Assembly: GCA_020058315.1 (NCBI GenBank)
Contig: JAGVEK010000348.1
Location: 1-8,447 of the forward strand
Source of the DNA: Candidatus Zixiibacteriota bacterium
Lineage (GTDB): Bacteria > Zixibacteria > MSB-5A5 > WJJR01
Reading direction: 5' to 3'
Length of the DNA stretch: 8,447 nt
The notes beneath the pieces were generated by a model. That model was not told where the DNA came from. It saw only the letters and a list, made by a program, of their open reading frames with translations, and made no database searches. The translations under genes and the position numbers were made by a program. Shown one piece after another: positions 7,630 to 8,447 of the stretch (its first letter is position 1; each line of letters begins with the position of its first letter).

Positions 7630-8434
7630 GACATCCTCCTTCTGATCCCGCCGCAGGCGGGTGGATTTTGTTTTGCCCTGTTCCCGCCGGGGCGGGTGGC
7701 GGGCGGGATGATTGATCCCATAGTTTTCAGGCCCGCCGCAGGCGGGCTGAACTTCGCTCGCTGTTTTGGTATCCCCTGCGCGGGGATGAGTTTCACATCT
7801 GTTCTGATCGCCGGTCTGGCTCGCCGCGACAGACGCCATATACTCACGGCACCGGCGCAGCATTTCCTCGATAATTCCCGGCGGCGCGAGGCCGGCCAGA
7901 TCGGCGCGGCGACGCAGACTCAACGTTTCCGGATCATCCCATCCGCGTTCGATCAGATCGAGCAGTGTTTGCCGGGGGACCAGGCTGCCGAGCGCCTCCA
8001 CCAGTTCACTCCGTGAAGCAGGGATCCCGTGGCCGATCTCGAATCCGGCGCGATGACAGTCGGCGGTGAAACGCTGCGCCGGCCCCGCCATCTCGGCGAG
8101 TGCGGCCGCCGTCTCAAAAAGCCACGCGATCATATCGGCAACCGGTTCGAGACGCCCGATTGGCAGATTGAATCGCTGCTCGATATCCCGCGTCGGGATA
8201 CCGCCCGCCCAATCGTCGAGCACCAGCGCTGTCAGCATCGCGCGTGTCTGCGCCGCGGTGCTGGGGAAATGCACCGTGATGGCGGATGGATCGGATGGAA
8301 AACGCCGCGCAATCGACTCGGCAAACCCCTCGCCAAAACGTTCCTGCCAAAAAGCGGTGATCTGCGCGGTCTCGCTCTGCCGCCGTTGCCCGCCGTGGCG
8401 GAGGGTATGCCACAGACGGGCTTCCGATATCTCC
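7216..8434 (-). CDS. Probable Ski2/Hel308-like helicase C-terminus joined in frame to a winged-helix domain, partial
   Basis: One open frame runs from the right end of real sequence to TGA at 7216-7218; the N-terminal motor domains are off the contig. The upstream part resembles the winged-helix and ratchet region after the motor of Ski2/Hel308-type superfamily 2 helicases: TALVLDDWAGG, then a ...RFNLPIGRLEPVADMIAWL... stretch, a helical segment ending in GHGIPASRSELVEALGSL, and a helix-hairpin-like end near LAGLAPPGIIEEMLRR. A roughly 60-residue polar linker follows (about 7630-7810), encoded by stacked palindromes. The last 137 residues are a PhoB/OmpR-type winged helix. No helicase ATP motif is visible, so the assignment rests on C-terminal pattern alone. 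The linker looks like intergenic DNA that lacks a stop, so this may be two genes rather than a true fusion. The frame stays open through 8447, but 8435-8447 is adapter. Confidence 0.6.
7635..7641 (-). promoter_or_regulatory. Internal ribosome binding site before the winged-helix ATG
   Basis: AAGGAGG with a five-base spacer (ATGTC) precedes ATG 7629. A perfect seven-base anti-16S match inside a long frame would be unusual unless translation starts here, so this site is the main argument for two genes. Confidence 0.6.
7647..7787. repeat. Four stacked GC palindromes within an open frame
   Basis: In 141 bases there are four hairpins: CCCGCC-GCA-GGCGGG (7647-7661), CCCGC/GCGGG (7683-7687 and 7692-7696), GCCCGCC-GCA-GGCGGGC (7731-7747) and ATCCCC/GGGGAT (7771-7776 and 7782-7787). 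The first three share the CCCGCC/GGCGGG core. They lie between the helicase-like and winged-helix parts and code for its polar linker on the minus strand. They look like dispersed repeat units rather than selected protein sequence. Confidence 0.75.
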
Positions 8435-8447
8435 AGATCGGAAGAGC
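8435..8447 (+). other. Residual Illumina adapter at contig end
   Basis: The final 13 bases, AGATCGGAAGAGC, are exactly the start of the common Illumina TruSeq adapter as it appears after an insert. They sit at the very end of the window, where untrimmed adapter would be expected. They are not genomic, and the residues they add to the minus-strand frame should be ignored. Confidence 0.93.

Noticed and set aside
7647..7787. CRISPR-like array, because similar short units recur.
   Set aside because: The units are short palindromes of unequal length at irregular spacing, with no constant direct repeat or unique spacers of one size.

Overview
The window is bacterial DNA, fairly GC-rich by eye, and looks like the end of a metagenomic or draft-genome contig from a Gram-negative-type organism. 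Three things support this: a periplasm-directed M16 peptidase with a signal peptide, a two-unit anion-type ABC permease, and several kinds of palindromic repeat between genes. No rRNA or other taxonomic marker is present. An uncultured lineage of the FCB/Zixibacteria kind would fit, but that is only a guess. The last 13 bases (8435-8447) are identical to the start of the Illumina TruSeq adapter, so genomic sequence ends at about 8434.

Layout. Positions 1-1288 (minus) hold the N-terminal 429 residues of a duplicated ABC permease cut by the left edge; it lies on no complete ORF because its stop is outside the window. A 227-base divergent spacer follows. Next come three plus-strand genes, each with its own leader: an MBL/beta-CASP RNase-like protein (1516-2901), a LOG-family nucleotide phosphoribohydrolase (3135-3983) and a secreted two-unit M16 zinc peptidase (4284-7016) closed by a strong terminator (7045-7081). 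On the minus strand, 7216-8434 is one uninterrupted frame. It joins the C-terminal part of a probable Ski2/Hel308-like helicase to a PhoB/OmpR-type winged-helix domain, through a linker encoded by stacked GC palindromes. A strong internal ribosome binding site suggests the winged-helix protein may also, or only, be made as a separate 137-residue protein.

The spacings (227, 233 and 300 bases) give no sign of an operon. The proteins cover unrelated jobs: transport, RNA processing, nucleotide or cytokinin-type metabolism, envelope proteolysis, and nucleic-acid helicase plus DNA binding. The most unusual parts are the helicase/winged-helix locus with its in-frame palindromes and the collection of different palindromic elements. 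I found no CRISPR array, transposase, tRNA or rRNA.
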